This document shows positions 45,985-55,451 of a stretch of 64,000 bases of DNA, piece by piece. Position numbers and translations under genes: made by a program. How positions within the stretch are numbered: position 1 is the first letter of the stretch; every line of letters begins with the position of its first letter. A model generated the notes under the pieces. It was not told where the DNA came from. It did not search any database and worked only from the letters and a program-made list of their open reading frames with translations. The DNA comes from Cognatundibacterium jejuense (GTDB taxonomy: Bacteria > Pseudomonadota > Gammaproteobacteria > Burkholderiales > Burkholderiaceae_D). The stretch lies in the NCBI RefSeq assembly GCF_014284255.1, contig NZ_JACOFV010000004.1, forward strand, positions 124,001 to 188,000. Reading direction: 5' to 3'.

Positions 45985-48149
45985 AAACATTTCCATTAAA
46001 AAGCAAGGCAGCTATGATCCGCAATTCCTTCCGTAAACCACTGCATCACTTTTCCGCGATCACTGGTGCGGCTGTGTTGAGTGCAGGTTGTATTTTTAGT
46101 GCTGCAGCCCTGGCGCAGGCGCCAGACAAGAACACAGCTGATTTAAATTTTGTTGGTGCTGATATCGAATCCGTCGTTAAAGCTATCGGGCACTATACAG
46201 GGACCACTTTCATTATCGATCCTCGCGTAAAAGGACAGGTGAATCTGGTTTCCGAAAAACCGCTGACGAAAGATCAGGCATTTAAGCTACTTACTTCGAC
46301 TTTACGTTTGCAAGGCTATGCAGTGGTCTATGCCGATGGATATTACAAGGTTGTTCCGGAAGCAGACGCAAAATTGCAGCCAGGACCAACGCAATCGATA
46401 CAGAATGAGAGAGGGGAGCCAGTTAAAGGGGATCAGGTAGCAACACAAATCTACCAATTGAATTATGAATCTGCGGCAAATATTGTGACGGTATTGCGTC
46501 CTCTGATTTCGCCAAATAACACTATCAATGCAAACCCAGGTAACAATACCGTCGTTATTACAGATTATGCAGATAATCTAAAGCGGCTGAATAAAATTAT
46601 TGCTGGTTTGGATGTGCCTGCAACCGTTGATTTGGATGTTATTCCAGTCAAGCATGCAATGGCGACTGATATTGCGGCGATGGTCAGCAAGTTGACTGAA
46701 AATAACGCGGGTCCTGCAGATGCCGGAAAAGCAGTGTTGATGGCCGATCCGCGTACTAATTCATTGTTGCTTCGTGCACCTTCTCAAGCGCGGGCGAATT
46801 TGATTAAATCCCTGATTACTAAACTTGATCAGCCTACTGCCTTGCCCGGCAATGTTCATGTTGTGTACTTGCGTAATGCGGAAGCTGTGAAATTGGCGCA
46901 AACACTGCGCTCTATCGTTACTGGCGATACCAGTGAGCCACAATCCAATAGTGGCTTATCAAATACAGGATCATCACCAAATGCTAATACTGGTTCTGCG
47001 CAAAATGGCTTTAGTATTGGCGGAAACAGCACAGGTACGAGCAGCGGCTCGTTACCCATCAGCAGTACTAGTAAATCTGGTGGTGGCGGTAACAGCGCAG
47101 CGGGATACATACAAGCGGATGCGGCAACGAATACACTCATTATTACGGCCAGCGAAGCGGTTTATAAAAACCTGCGGACGGTTATTGATCAGCTTGATGC
47201 CCGTCGGGCACAGGTATATATCGAAGCATTGATCATTGAAGTTAATGCGAATAAAGAAAATGATTTTGGCGTTCAATGGGCGGGTCTGTCGGGGAACTCG
47301 AATAGTAGTTACCGTGTTGGCGGCGGTAGTATTTTTTCTACCGGTAACAATAACCTCGCAAACTTAGCGACCAATTCGTCTCTTCCAAGCAATGGTTTGT
47401 CTCTCGGAGTTTTCAAGCAAATCGGTGGTAAATTGACTCTTGGTGCATTGGCTCATATGGTCGATAGTGGTGACGGAACAAATATCTTGTCGATGCCAAA
47501 TCTGGTTACTTTGGATAACGAAGAAGCAAAAATTATCGTTGGCCAAAATGTCCCATTTATCACTGGTCAATTTACAACTTCCGCTGCGACCGGTTCCGCT
47601 GGGGTTAATCCATTCCAAACGATTGAACGTAAAGACGTCGGTTTAAAGCTTACTATCAAGCCTCAAATTTCTGAGGGTGGTACAGTGAAGCTTGCCATAT
47701 ATCAAGAAAGTTCAGCGGTGGTTGCAAGTTCTGCTACCAATCCATCTGGTCCGACAACAACGCAACGTTCGATTGCCACTAATGTGTTGGTTGAAGATGG
47801 TTCGATTTTGGCTCTGGGCGGTTTGATTTCTGACACCGTTGGAGATACAACAGAAAAAGTGACAGGTTTAGGTGATATACCGATTATCGGCAATTTATTT
47901 AAGTATCAAACGGCAACTCGCAATAAAACAAACTTAATGGTGTTCCTGCGCCCGACGGTGATACGTTCTGCTGAAGATAGTAATAACGTTTCCGTTGATC
48001 GTTATGACTACATGCGTACGCAGATGCCAGTGCCAAAAGGCGGCAGTGCCGCTGCATTGTTACCAGAAATGGAAAAGGGCAAACTGATGACGACGCCGAT
48101 GACGATTCCGGTTCCGGTGGCGAAGACGAATAATCCAGAAAGTAAATAA
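45981..48149 (+). CDS. gspD: Type II secretion outer-membrane secretin GspD
   Basis: GspD forms the outer-membrane channel. The 722-residue protein has a long signal region ending near AAALAQA (about residue 45), N0 (DLNFVGADIESVVKAIGHYT), N1-N3 ring domains, and the secretin core (about 400-650) with VPFITGQFTT and the C-terminal VLVEDGSILALGGLI and KVTGLGDIPIIGNLF. The N3 region has a Gly/Ser/Asn-rich insert of about 55 residues (about 315-370). The last 60 residues may be an S-domain-like tail, but no gspS pilotin gene is in the window. Confidence 0.97.
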   Translation: MKTFPLKSKAAMIRNSFRKPLHHFSAITGAAVLSAGCIFSAAALAQAPDKNTADLNFVGADIESVVKAIGHYTGTTFIIDPRVKGQVNLVSEKPLTKDQAFKLLTSTLRLQGYAVVYADGYYKVVPEADAKLQPGPTQSIQNERGEPVKGDQVATQIYQLNYESAANIVTVLRPLISPNNTINANPGNNTVVITDYADNLKRLNKIIAGLDVPATVDLDVIPVKHAMATDIAAMVSKLTENNAGPADAGKAVLMADPRTNSLLLRAPSQARANLIKSLITKLDQPTALPGNVHVVYLRNAEAVKLAQTLRSIVTGDTSEPQSNSGLSNTGSSPNANTGSAQNGFSIGGNSTGTSSGSLPISSTSKSGGGGNSAAGYIQADAATNTLIITASEAVYKNLRTVIDQLDARRAQVYIEALIIEVNANKENDFGVQWAGLSGNSNSSYRVGGGSIFSTGNNNLANLATNSSLPSNGLSLGVFKQIGGKLTLGALAHMVDSGDGTNILSMPNLVTLDNEEAKIIVGQNVPFITGQFTTSAATGSAGVNPFQTIERKDVGLKLTIKPQISEGGTVKLAIYQESSAVVASSATNPSGPTTTQRSIATNVLVEDGSILALGGLISDTVGDTTEKVTGLGDIPIIGNLFKYQTATRNKTNLMVFLRPTVIRSAEDSNNVSVDRYDYMRTQMPVPKGGSAAALLPEMEKGKLMTTPMTIPVPVAKTNNPESK

Positions 48150-48152
48150 GCC

Positions 48153-49583
48153 ATGTTAGAAAACCGCTTGTTGCCGTACGGGTTTGCGCGTGATTTTTTG
48201 GTACTTGCAAGTCGCGATACGTCCTTGCCAGATGCACCGGTTGAGATATCTGTTTCTCAGAAAACGGCTCCAGCGGCTATTGCTGAGGTTGGTCGAAAAT
48301 TTGGAAAAATCAAGCTTAATGTGCTCACTCCTGAAGCACTCAACGACTTGATCGCAAAAGCTTATGCGGGTTCTGGTGGCGATGCAGCTGATGTCGTTGG
48401 TGAAGTTGAGTCTGATCTTGATTTGGCAAAATTGATGCTGGATATGCCCGCAATCGAAGACTTGCTTGAGTCCGCAGATGATGCTCCAGTCATCCGAATG
48501 ATCAATGCCTTATTGACGCAGGCTTTGCGCGATGGCGCATCTGATATTCATATTGAGCCGTTTGAGCAAATTTCAGTCGTTCGTTTCCGTGTCGATGGTT
48601 CCCTGCGTGACGTGGTTCGCCCACGTAAAGCGATTCATGCCTCCCTGATCTCTCGTATCAAAATCATGGCGCAGCTGGATATTGCCGAGAAGCGTTTGCC
48701 GCAAGATGGTCGTATTACACTGCGTATCGGTGGTAAGCCGGTGGATGTACGGGTATCAACTTTACCAACTGGTCACGGAGAGCGTGCTGTATTGCGTTTG
48801 TTGGATAAAGAAGCGGGGCGTCTTGATCTCAGTAATTTGGGGATGAGCGATGATGTGTTGCAGAGTTTTGATAAACTGATTTCGCAGCCCCACGGTATTG
48901 TGTTGGTGACCGGACCTACTGGGTCTGGTAAAACAACGACTCTTTACGCGGCTCTGTCACGCGTGAATGCAGGTACAACCAATATTCTGACGGTCGAAGA
49001 TCCAATTGAATATGAGTTGGCTGGTGTAGGGCAAACGCAGGTCAATGCGCGCATCGATATGACGTTTGCGAAAGCCTTGCGTGCCATTTTACGTCAAGAT
49101 CCTGATGTCATTATGATTGGTGAAATTCGCGATCTTGAAACGGCGCAAATCGCGGTTCAAGCGTCGTTGACTGGTCATTTGGTGTTGGCGACCTTGCATA
49201 CTAATGATTCTGCAGCTGCGGTAACGCGCTTGCTGGATATGGGGATAGAACCCTTCCTGTTGTCTTCCTCCTTGCTCGGTGTAGTAGCTCAGAGACTCGT
49301 GCGTAAATTGTGCGTACATTGTCGTCGTGAGGAGGGCGGAAGATGGCATGCCGTCGGTTGCGAACATTGCGGACACACAGGCTATCAAGGGCGTCTGGGG
49401 GTGTATGAGCTATTACAGACCACTGAAGAAATTCGCGCACAAATTCATCATCAGGCTTCTGAGGCTGAGATTCGGGCCGCTGCCCAGCATAATGGCATGA
49501 AAACCATGCGCGAAGACGGTGATCGCTGGATTAAAAACGGTGTGACAACGCAAGAAGAAGTATTGCGCGTAACTAAGGAATAG
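48153..49583 (+). CDS. gspE: Type II secretion ATPase GspE
   Basis: GspE drives pseudopilus assembly. The 476-residue ATPase has Walker A GPTGSGKTT (about 254-262), the Asp and His boxes (TVEDPIEYEL, LRAILRQDPDVIMIGEIRD and HLVLATLHTND) and a four-Cys zinc module (CVHC and CEHC near 388-410). The N-terminal domain binds GspL. It starts 3 bases after gspD. Confidence 0.97.
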   Translation: MLENRLLPYGFARDFLVLASRDTSLPDAPVEISVSQKTAPAAIAEVGRKFGKIKLNVLTPEALNDLIAKAYAGSGGDAADVVGEVESDLDLAKLMLDMPAIEDLLESADDAPVIRMINALLTQALRDGASDIHIEPFEQISVVRFRVDGSLRDVVRPRKAIHASLISRIKIMAQLDIAEKRLPQDGRITLRIGGKPVDVRVSTLPTGHGERAVLRLLDKEAGRLDLSNLGMSDDVLQSFDKLISQPHGIVLVTGPTGSGKTTTLYAALSRVNAGTTNILTVEDPIEYELAGVGQTQVNARIDMTFAKALRAILRQDPDVIMIGEIRDLETAQIAVQASLTGHLVLATLHTNDSAAAVTRLLDMGIEPFLLSSSLLGVVAQRLVRKLCVHCRREEGGRWHAVGCEHCGHTGYQGRLGVYELLQTTEEIRAQIHHQASEAEIRAAAQHNGMKTMREDGDRWIKNGVTTQEEVLRVTKE

Positions 49584-49588
49584 AGACT

Positions 49589-50809
49589 GTGCCTGCATTT
49601 CGATATGAAGCAATAAACGGCGATGGGGTTACCAGCAAAGGGGTACTTAACGCCGATAGTGCTAGAGCAGCGCGCAGTGATCTGCGAGCTCAGGGCTTAG
49701 TTCCTGTGAGTGTTGAATCCATTCTTAATCAAGCCGATGCTGGTGGCGCAAAGAAACGAGCTTTGTTTGCGGAACGCTTATCTAGTGTTGAACTCGCTTT
49801 ATTTACGCGCCAATTAGCAAGTCTGTTGGAAGCCGGGCTGCCATTGGAGCAATGTCTTTCTGCTTTGCTTGAGCAATCTGAACGTACTTTTATCCGCGAT
49901 ATCATTGCCTCCATTCGGTCTGAAGTAATGGCCGGTGCTGCTTTGTCAGATGCCTTAAAACAGCATCCAAATGATTTTGCTGAAATCTATTGTGCTTTGG
50001 TTGCTTCCGGCGAGCAGATTGGCCATTTGTCGCGCGTGTTATCGCGTCTGGCGGACTATATTGAACGTCGGAATGCGTTGGTGCAGAAAGTTAAATTGGC
50101 TTTCACGTATCCAGCTATCGTGACGGTCGTGGCATTTGCGATTGTTATCTTCTTGCTGACCTACGTGGTTCCGCAGATTGTTTCAGTATTTGCTAATACC
50201 AAGCAAAAATTACCGTTCTTGACGGTAATGATGCTGGCGATTTCTGATTTTGTGCGCGCCTATGGTTGGTTGGTTGCATTGATTGTTGTTACTGCTTTTG
50301 CTTTGTGGCGTACAGCCTTAAAAAATCCAGACGTTAAAATGCGTTGGCATAAGTGGTTGTTGACTGCACCGGTTTACGGAAAGTTTGAGCGTAGCTTAAA
50401 TACCGCGCGATTTGCTAGTACTTTAGCGATTACTACGGGTTCTGGAGTGCCAATTTTGCGGGCATTGCAAACCAGCCGTGAAACGCTCTCTAACGTCGCT
50501 ATGCGTGAACAGGTCGAAGACGCAACAGCAAGTGTACGTGAGGGTGTTGGACTTGCCCGTGCATTAGCTGCGCACAAGCATTTCCCACCGATGTTGATAC
50601 ATATGATACGTGCCGGTGAAGTGACTGGCGAACTGCCCGCTATGCTGGAGCGCGCTTCGAGTGCGCAGGAGCAGGATCTTGAGCGACGCGCGTTGACTAT
50701 CGCAGGCTTGCTTGAGCCGGTATTGATTCTGGCTATGGGTGCTGTCGTGTTGTTGATTGTGTTGGCGGTGTTGATGCCAATTATTGAAATTAATCAGCTG
50801 GTACGCTGA
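49589..50809 (+). CDS. gspF: Type II secretion platform protein GspF
   Basis: GspF is the polytopic core of the inner-membrane platform. The 406-residue protein has two repeated GspF domains with LFTRQLASLLEAGLPLEQCL and FASTLAITTGSGVPILRAL, and three membrane spans. The start is GTG 49589, five bases after gspE. Confidence 0.96.
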   Translation: MPAFRYEAINGDGVTSKGVLNADSARAARSDLRAQGLVPVSVESILNQADAGGAKKRALFAERLSSVELALFTRQLASLLEAGLPLEQCLSALLEQSERTFIRDIIASIRSEVMAGAALSDALKQHPNDFAEIYCALVASGEQIGHLSRVLSRLADYIERRNALVQKVKLAFTYPAIVTVVAFAIVIFLLTYVVPQIVSVFANTKQKLPFLTVMMLAISDFVRAYGWLVALIVVTAFALWRTALKNPDVKMRWHKWLLTAPVYGKFERSLNTARFASTLAITTGSGVPILRALQTSRETLSNVAMREQVEDATASVREGVGLARALAAHKHFPPMLIHMIRAGEVTGELPAMLERASSAQEQDLERRALTIAGLLEPVLILAMGAVVLLIVLAVLMPIIEINQLVR

Positions 50810-50820
50810 TAAGGAATGAA

Positions 50821-51417
50821 ATGAAGCGCTTGCCTCTTTTGTGTAGCTTTTTAGCTTTTATTTTGTTGTGCGTGTCTTTGAGTTTTTGGGGGATACGGGT
50901 ATTTAAGCCTGCTGATCGCAGTGTCGCGCGACCAGCGCTGGATAATAATATTGAACCCGGAGCAGGGCAGTGGGGTGGTATTTTCGGAGGTGCTCAGGCT
51001 GATCAGGCTATTGCCAGTAATTACGAGCTTAAAGGGGTAATTATCGCCAAGAAATCGAATGAAAGTCTGGCGATCGTTGTTGCCAATGGAAAGCCAGCGC
51101 AAACTATTCCTCTCAATGCTGAAATTGCTCCAGGTATTATTCTTAAAGAGGTGGCGGATAAATATGTCATGATCTCGGAGTCCGGTGTGATGCGACGTGT
51201 TTCCTTGCCGGAAAACGCGATAATTAATGTGATTCCAGGCTCTGTAAGAGTGCAACCGGGTGATATGCCACCAGTCTCACCGATTGCACCCATTGCTTTT
51301 CCTGCTCGCTCGAACCAAATTACCCCTTCACCTGGGAATGCGCCAGTTCAACCCATGATTAGCGCTGGATTCCCTACTGCTTCACTTCCATCGATGGGTG
51401 GCGGAACCGAAAAATGA
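50821..51417 (+). CDS. gspC: Type II secretion protein GspC, short form without PDZ
   Basis: GspC connects the inner-membrane platform to the secretin. This 198-residue protein has the N-terminal membrane span (about 6-26) and the HR domain (about 60-145; NYELKGVIIAKKSNESLAIV). After that a Pro-rich tail ends the protein and there is no PDZ or coiled-coil domain. Placing gspC last in the operon, after gspF, is unusual compared with the common C-D-E order. Identification rests on the HR domain and position. Confidence 0.85.
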   Translation: MKRLPLLCSFLAFILLCVSLSFWGIRVFKPADRSVARPALDNNIEPGAGQWGGIFGGAQADQAIASNYELKGVIIAKKSNESLAIVVANGKPAQTIPLNAEIAPGIILKEVADKYVMISESGVMRRVSLPENAIINVIPGSVRVQPGDMPPVSPIAPIAFPARSNQITPSPGNAPVQPMISAGFPTASLPSMGGGTEK

Positions 51418-52232
51418 AGGGCAGTACAGCGTTTCTACCTATTGAAATACAATTAGCGCTGAGAACAGTGCACGAATCCTGGCGCGATCCTGTTGAACTT
51501 GGGTTGGCTGCAATGCACGCCGCTGACCCCACATATTTTGAGCAACTCTGTTCGAATGGATTTTTGCCGACCGACGGAAGATTATTTGCGGCATTCGAGC
51601 TACCAATCGAGGATGTTAGATATGTATTGATTGGCGAGGGGCCATATCCGCGCGAGGATAGCGCTACTGGTGTTTGTTTCATGGACGGTGCAGTGAAACA
51701 AATCTGGTCCCCTGATGGGGCTGGCTTGTCTAAAAAAGTTAATCGTGCAACTTCTTTGCGTAACTTTATAAAAATGTTATTGGTTGCTGATGGTCGGCTT
51801 GATGAAAGTGTCACGAGTGGTGAAATAATGCGTGGTATTGCTCAAACTGCATTGGCACCAGATTCCGGTTTTATTCAGACATTGCCTGAATTGCAGCAAA
51901 ATCTACATAAAAATGGTTTTCTTCTATTAAATGCTTCACTGGTTTTCCGTACCTCTGTGGCACCCGCCAGGGATGGTAAATCATGGCAGATTTTCTTGCA
52001 GACTATATTTGCAGCATTACACTCTCATTCTGTTTCATTTGGAAAAGTGCCATCCTTGATTTTGTGGGGTAAGATTGCTGAGCAACTCCAAAGAATTCAT
52101 GAGACTTCGTTATTTCCGCAAATTGTGGCTGAACATCCTTACAACCTGAGTTTTATTAAAAATCGCACGATGCAGAATTTTTTCAGGCCTATGCAATTGC
52201 TAAAAAGTTGCTCAAAGGAAAAATTTTGTTAG
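51414..52232 (+). CDS. UNG-superfamily protein lacking the catalytic Asp
   Basis: The 272-residue protein aligns with uracil-DNA glycosylase motifs. GEGPYP (74-79) replaces the family's GQDPYH, which removes the catalytic Asp (G76 in its place). The uracil-contacting Asn (N173, LLLNASLVF) and the active-site His (H241, EHPYNLSF) remain, as does LILWG. Standard base excision is therefore unlikely by the usual mechanism. It overlaps gspC by ATGA and so probably shares its transcript, although no functional link with secretion is known. It may bind DNA or uracil, or have a changed chemistry. I see no decay in the frame. Confidence 0.7.
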   Translation: MKGSTAFLPIEIQLALRTVHESWRDPVELGLAAMHAADPTYFEQLCSNGFLPTDGRLFAAFELPIEDVRYVLIGEGPYPREDSATGVCFMDGAVKQIWSPDGAGLSKKVNRATSLRNFIKMLLVADGRLDESVTSGEIMRGIAQTALAPDSGFIQTLPELQQNLHKNGFLLLNASLVFRTSVAPARDGKSWQIFLQTIFAALHSHSVSFGKVPSLILWGKIAEQLQRIHETSLFPQIVAEHPYNLSFIKNRTMQNFFRPMQLLKSCSKEKFC

Positions 52233-52331
52233 AAATGGTAAGCTTTTAGTGGCTTAGTGTGGGGCTTTGTAGAATAATTTGGCGTTAGTGTTTGCGTGAT
52301 TTCACCGGACAGATTTTTGCCTAAGTGGTTT

Positions 52332-53561
52332 ATGTTAAAAAAAATTGAAGTGACACAATTAAGAATCGGAATGTACCTCCATGAGCTATGTGGTTCGTGG
52401 ATAGATACGCCATTTTGGAAGAAATCCTTCGTTCTTGCTGATCCAAATGAATTGGCAGAAATTCAAAAGACAAAAATCCGTGAAGCATGGATAGATACCA
52501 GTAAGGGATTGGATGTCTATCAAGAACAGGAGTCGGGGACTGTTGAACCGGTTAAACCCGAAATTCCTGTGCCAAAACCAGTTGTTACACGTCAAACCGG
52601 ACCGGTCTCTATGGGTGATGAGCTAGGTCGCGCGTCAATGATTGTGAGTAAATCAAAAGAGGCTGTATTTTCCATGTTTAGCGAGGCACGCATGGGGAAA
52701 GCCGTTGATGTCGGTAATGCTAAGGAAATGGTTGAAGAGATCGCGGACTCAGTCATGCGTAATCCTGGTGCCTTGATTGGTCTGGCTCGTCTGAAGACCA
52801 AGGATGACTACACTTACATGCATTCGGTGGCCGTATGTGCTTTGATGGTCTCGCTGGCAAAGCAATTAGGATTAAGTGACGAGGAAACTCGCGAGGCAGG
52901 TCTGGCAGGATTGTTGCATGACATCGGTAAAATGATGATTCCTGCCGAGATTTTGAATAAACCCGGAAAATTAACCGACGATGAATTCGTTGCTGTGAAA
53001 GCGCATCCGGTGGCAGGTCACAAAATGTTATTAGAAGCAAAAGGCGTTAGCGCTGTGGCGCTTGATGTTTGTCTGCATCACCATGAAAAAATGGATGGAA
53101 CCGGATATCCTTATGGATTGCAGGGGGAGCAGATTAGCTTGTTGGCCAAAATGGGTGCGGTGTGTGATGTCTATGATGCGATTACCTCAAATCGACCGTA
53201 CAAGCAAGGCTGGTGCCCAGCGGAGTCAATACGCAAGATGGCCGAGTGGAGTAAAGGTCACTTCGACGAAAAGATATTTCAGGCCTTTGTGAAAAGTATT
53301 GGTATTTATCCGGTTGGGACCTTGGTTCGGTTGGAATCCGGGCGTTTAGGTGTCGTGGTTGAGCAGCAAGTTGGTAAGTCGCTGCTCGCCCCGAAAGTCA
53401 GGGTATTTTTTTCCATCAAATCAATGTCGTATATTGCGCCGGAGTTGCTTGATCTGGCGGGTCCTGGTTTGCAAGATAAGATAGCTAACCGTGAGGATGT
53501 GTCGAAATGGGGCTTAAAAGATATTAACCGCTATTGGTTGGGTGAAGCGGCGCCATTTTGA
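52332..53561 (+). CDS. HD-GYP domain phosphodiesterase with DUF3391
   Basis: The 409-residue protein has an N-terminal DUF3391 region (about 1-130; MLKKIEVTQLRIGMYLHEL) and an HD-GYP domain (about 140-330) with LLHDIGKMMIP, HHHEKMDGTGYP and the GYP-side motif SNRPYKQGW. This domain normally hydrolyses cyclic di-GMP. All visible metal-ligand motifs are intact. ATG 52332 was chosen by family N-terminus; a GTG at 52296 would extend it by 12 residues. A terminator follows the gene. Confidence 0.9.
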   Translation: MLKKIEVTQLRIGMYLHELCGSWIDTPFWKKSFVLADPNELAEIQKTKIREAWIDTSKGLDVYQEQESGTVEPVKPEIPVPKPVVTRQTGPVSMGDELGRASMIVSKSKEAVFSMFSEARMGKAVDVGNAKEMVEEIADSVMRNPGALIGLARLKTKDDYTYMHSVAVCALMVSLAKQLGLSDEETREAGLAGLLHDIGKMMIPAEILNKPGKLTDDEFVAVKAHPVAGHKMLLEAKGVSAVALDVCLHHHEKMDGTGYPYGLQGEQISLLAKMGAVCDVYDAITSNRPYKQGWCPAESIRKMAEWSKGHFDEKIFQAFVKSIGIYPVGTLVRLESGRLGVVVEQQVGKSLLAPKVRVFFSIKSMSYIAPELLDLAGPGLQDKIANREDVSKWGLKDINRYWLGEAAPF

Positions 53562-53579
53562 TCTGCAATTCAAAGTCAC

Positions 53580-53608
53580 AAAACTCCGTCTTTGTAAGAC
53601 GGAGTTTT
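53580..53608. terminator. Bidirectional terminator
   Basis: A perfect 13-bp stem (53580-53592 with 53596-53608) with a 3-base loop is flanked by A residues on one side and T residues on the other. It separates the HD-GYP gene (plus) from the convergent quinone reductase gene (minus) and should serve both. Confidence 0.92.
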
Positions 53609-53625
53609 ATTTTTTGAGGAGCCAT

Positions 53626-54606
53626 TTATCTCTCGGGACGAATCACGATTTTTCCGGTAACTTTGCGTGCTGCCAGATCATTGAGTGCCTGCGCGGTTTC
53701 GTTTAAGGCGTAACGAGCAGAAATATGCGGCTTGATTTTTCCTTGGTGAAGCCAGCCGATTAATTCTTTCATCGCGGCCAGATTATTTTTGGGCTCGCGT
53801 TTAGCAAATTCACCCCAAAATACGCCGACTAAAGAGGCGCCTTTGAGAAGCATTAAATTGAGTGGTAGTTTAGGAATTTCACCATTTGCAAAGCCAACTA
53901 CCAGATAGCGTCCGCGCCATGCAATTGAGCGGAACGCCGGTTCGGCATAGATGCCGCCTACTGGATCGTAAATGACGTCCGGTCCTTTGCCTTCGCTGGC
54001 CTGTTTAATCGCTTCACGCAGATCGACATTGCTGTAATTAATTAACACGTCCGCACCGTGTTGACGGCAAATTTCTAATTTTTCGTCAGTAGAGGCTGCC
54101 GCAATGACTTTCGCACCTAGTGCTTTTCCTATTTCTATTGCAGCAAGGCCAACCCCACCTGCGGCACCTAATACCAGCATCGTTTCACCAGCTTTAAGTT
54201 GTGCCCGATCAACAATTGCATGGTGGGACGTCCCATAAGTAAGCGTAACCGCAGCTGCCGTATCAAAATCCATTCCTGGAGGCATAGGCATGACGGCGTT
54301 GGCGGGTGCAACAACCTGTTGTGCAAAAGCACCGTAGCCGATGAAGGCGATGACTTTGTCGCCTTTTTTCAGATGAGTAACTCCATCGCCAACGGCATAA
54401 ACTTCTCCGGATAGTTCGCTACCAGGAGTGAACGGCAGTTCGGGCTTAAATTGATATTTATTCTGTATGATCAAGACATCGGGGAAATTGACGCCTGCGG
54501 CCTTGACTTGTATTCCGACTTCACCGAATCCCGGTGTTAAATCTGGCAAATCCATAATTTCCAAGGTTTCAGGAGCGCCCCACGATTTACAAACAACAGC
54601 TTTCAT
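53626..54606 (-). CDS. NADPH:quinone oxidoreductase, zinc-free MDR family
   Basis: The 326-residue enzyme is a medium-chain dehydrogenase/reductase of the quinone-reductase type. It has ETLEIMDLPDLTPGFGEV, the GVNFPDVLIIQ segment, PGSELSGEVYAVG and the nucleotide-binding motif LGAAGGVGLAAIEIG. The cysteine zinc ligands of alcohol dehydrogenases are missing. The physiological substrate is unknown. It is monocistronic. Confidence 0.9.
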   Translation of the reverse strand: MKAVVCKSWGAPETLEIMDLPDLTPGFGEVGIQVKAAGVNFPDVLIIQNKYQFKPELPFTPGSELSGEVYAVGDGVTHLKKGDKVIAFIGYGAFAQQVVAPANAVMPMPPGMDFDTAAAVTLTYGTSHHAIVDRAQLKAGETMLVLGAAGGVGLAAIEIGKALGAKVIAAASTDEKLEICRQHGADVLINYSNVDLREAIKQASEGKGPDVIYDPVGGIYAEPAFRSIAWRGRYLVVGFANGEIPKLPLNLMLLKGASLVGVFWGEFAKREPKNNLAAMKELIGWLHQGKIKPHISARYALNETAQALNDLAARKVTGKIVIRPER

Positions 54607-54713
54607 TTATCGCCTCCATTTTTAAATAGTACGACCGTTTAATTTTTTGATTATGCCGCAAAAAAGTCACATCGGCAGAAATTTGTTTTTGCGCTTCGGT
54701 TAGAATGTGGATT

Positions 54714-55451
54714 ATGAAAATCTTAATTAGTAATGATGATGGTTATCTGGCTCCTGGCATCGTGATGCTGGCATCTGCTTTAGCTGAATTTGCTGATGTG
54801 ACAGTGGTGGCTCCAGATAGTAATAGATCGGGTGCATCGAATGCGTTGACCCTTGATCGACCTTTGACTGTGCAACGTGCCGCGAATGGTTTTTATTTTG
54901 TGAACGGTACGCCGTCGGACTGTGTGCATATTGCGCTGACCTCCATTATGAAAGAGATGCCTGACTTGATCGTTTCTGGTATCAACCAAGGTCAAAATAT
55001 GGGAGACGATACCCTGTATTCGGGGACTGTGGCAGCTGCGACCGAAGGTTTTTTATTTGGCATCTCTGCGATTGCCTTTTCCCAAGTCAATAAGGGGTGG
55101 GCGCATCTGGATGTTGCAACTAAGTATGCGTCCGATCTGGTGAAATTTGGTTTTCCTGAGTTGCCGCGACCTTATTTGCTGAACGTCAATATTCCAAATC
55201 TTCCGCTGCATGAAATTAAAGGGATACGCGCCGCCCGTTTGGGAAAACGCCACGCTTCGGAGCCAGTCATTCCTATGTTGGATCCACAAGGAAGGGAAAT
55301 ATTTTGGATCGGGCCTCCGGGGGGGATCCGTGATGGCGGTGAAGGTACTGATTTTGACGTCACTTCAAAGGCATATGTTGCAGTAACGCCATTGCAAGTG
55401 GATTTGACTAACTTTAAACATCTGGACATGCTCGCCATGACTTTTGAATGA
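54714..55451 (+). CDS. surE: 5'-nucleotidase SurE
   Basis: SurE is a metal-dependent nucleotidase of stationary-phase survival. The 245-residue protein has the N-terminal [11 protein letters not shown] with the Asp pair, the conserved [12 protein letters not shown] region, [11 protein letters not shown] and [23 protein letters not shown] 54714 gives the standard N-terminus; an ATG at 54705 adds three residues. It overlaps pcm by ATGA and opens the classical surE-pcm-nlpD-rpoS cluster. Confidence 0.97.
   Translation: MKILISNDDGYLAPGIVMLASALAEFADVTVVAPDSNRSGASNALTLDRPLTVQRAANGFYFVNGTPSDCVHIALTSIMKEMPDLIVSGINQGQNMGDDTLYSGTVAAATEGFLFGISAIAFSQVNKGWAHLDVATKYASDLVKFGFPELPRPYLLNVNIPNLPLHEIKGIRAARLGKRHASEPVIPMLDPQGREIFWIGPPGGIRDGGEGTDFDVTSKAYVAVTPLQVDLTNFKHLDMLAMTFE

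Noticed and set aside
51414-52232. Calling this gene ung
   Set aside because: The catalytic Asp of the GQDPYH motif is missing, so naming it as an active uracil-DNA glycosylase would be misleading.
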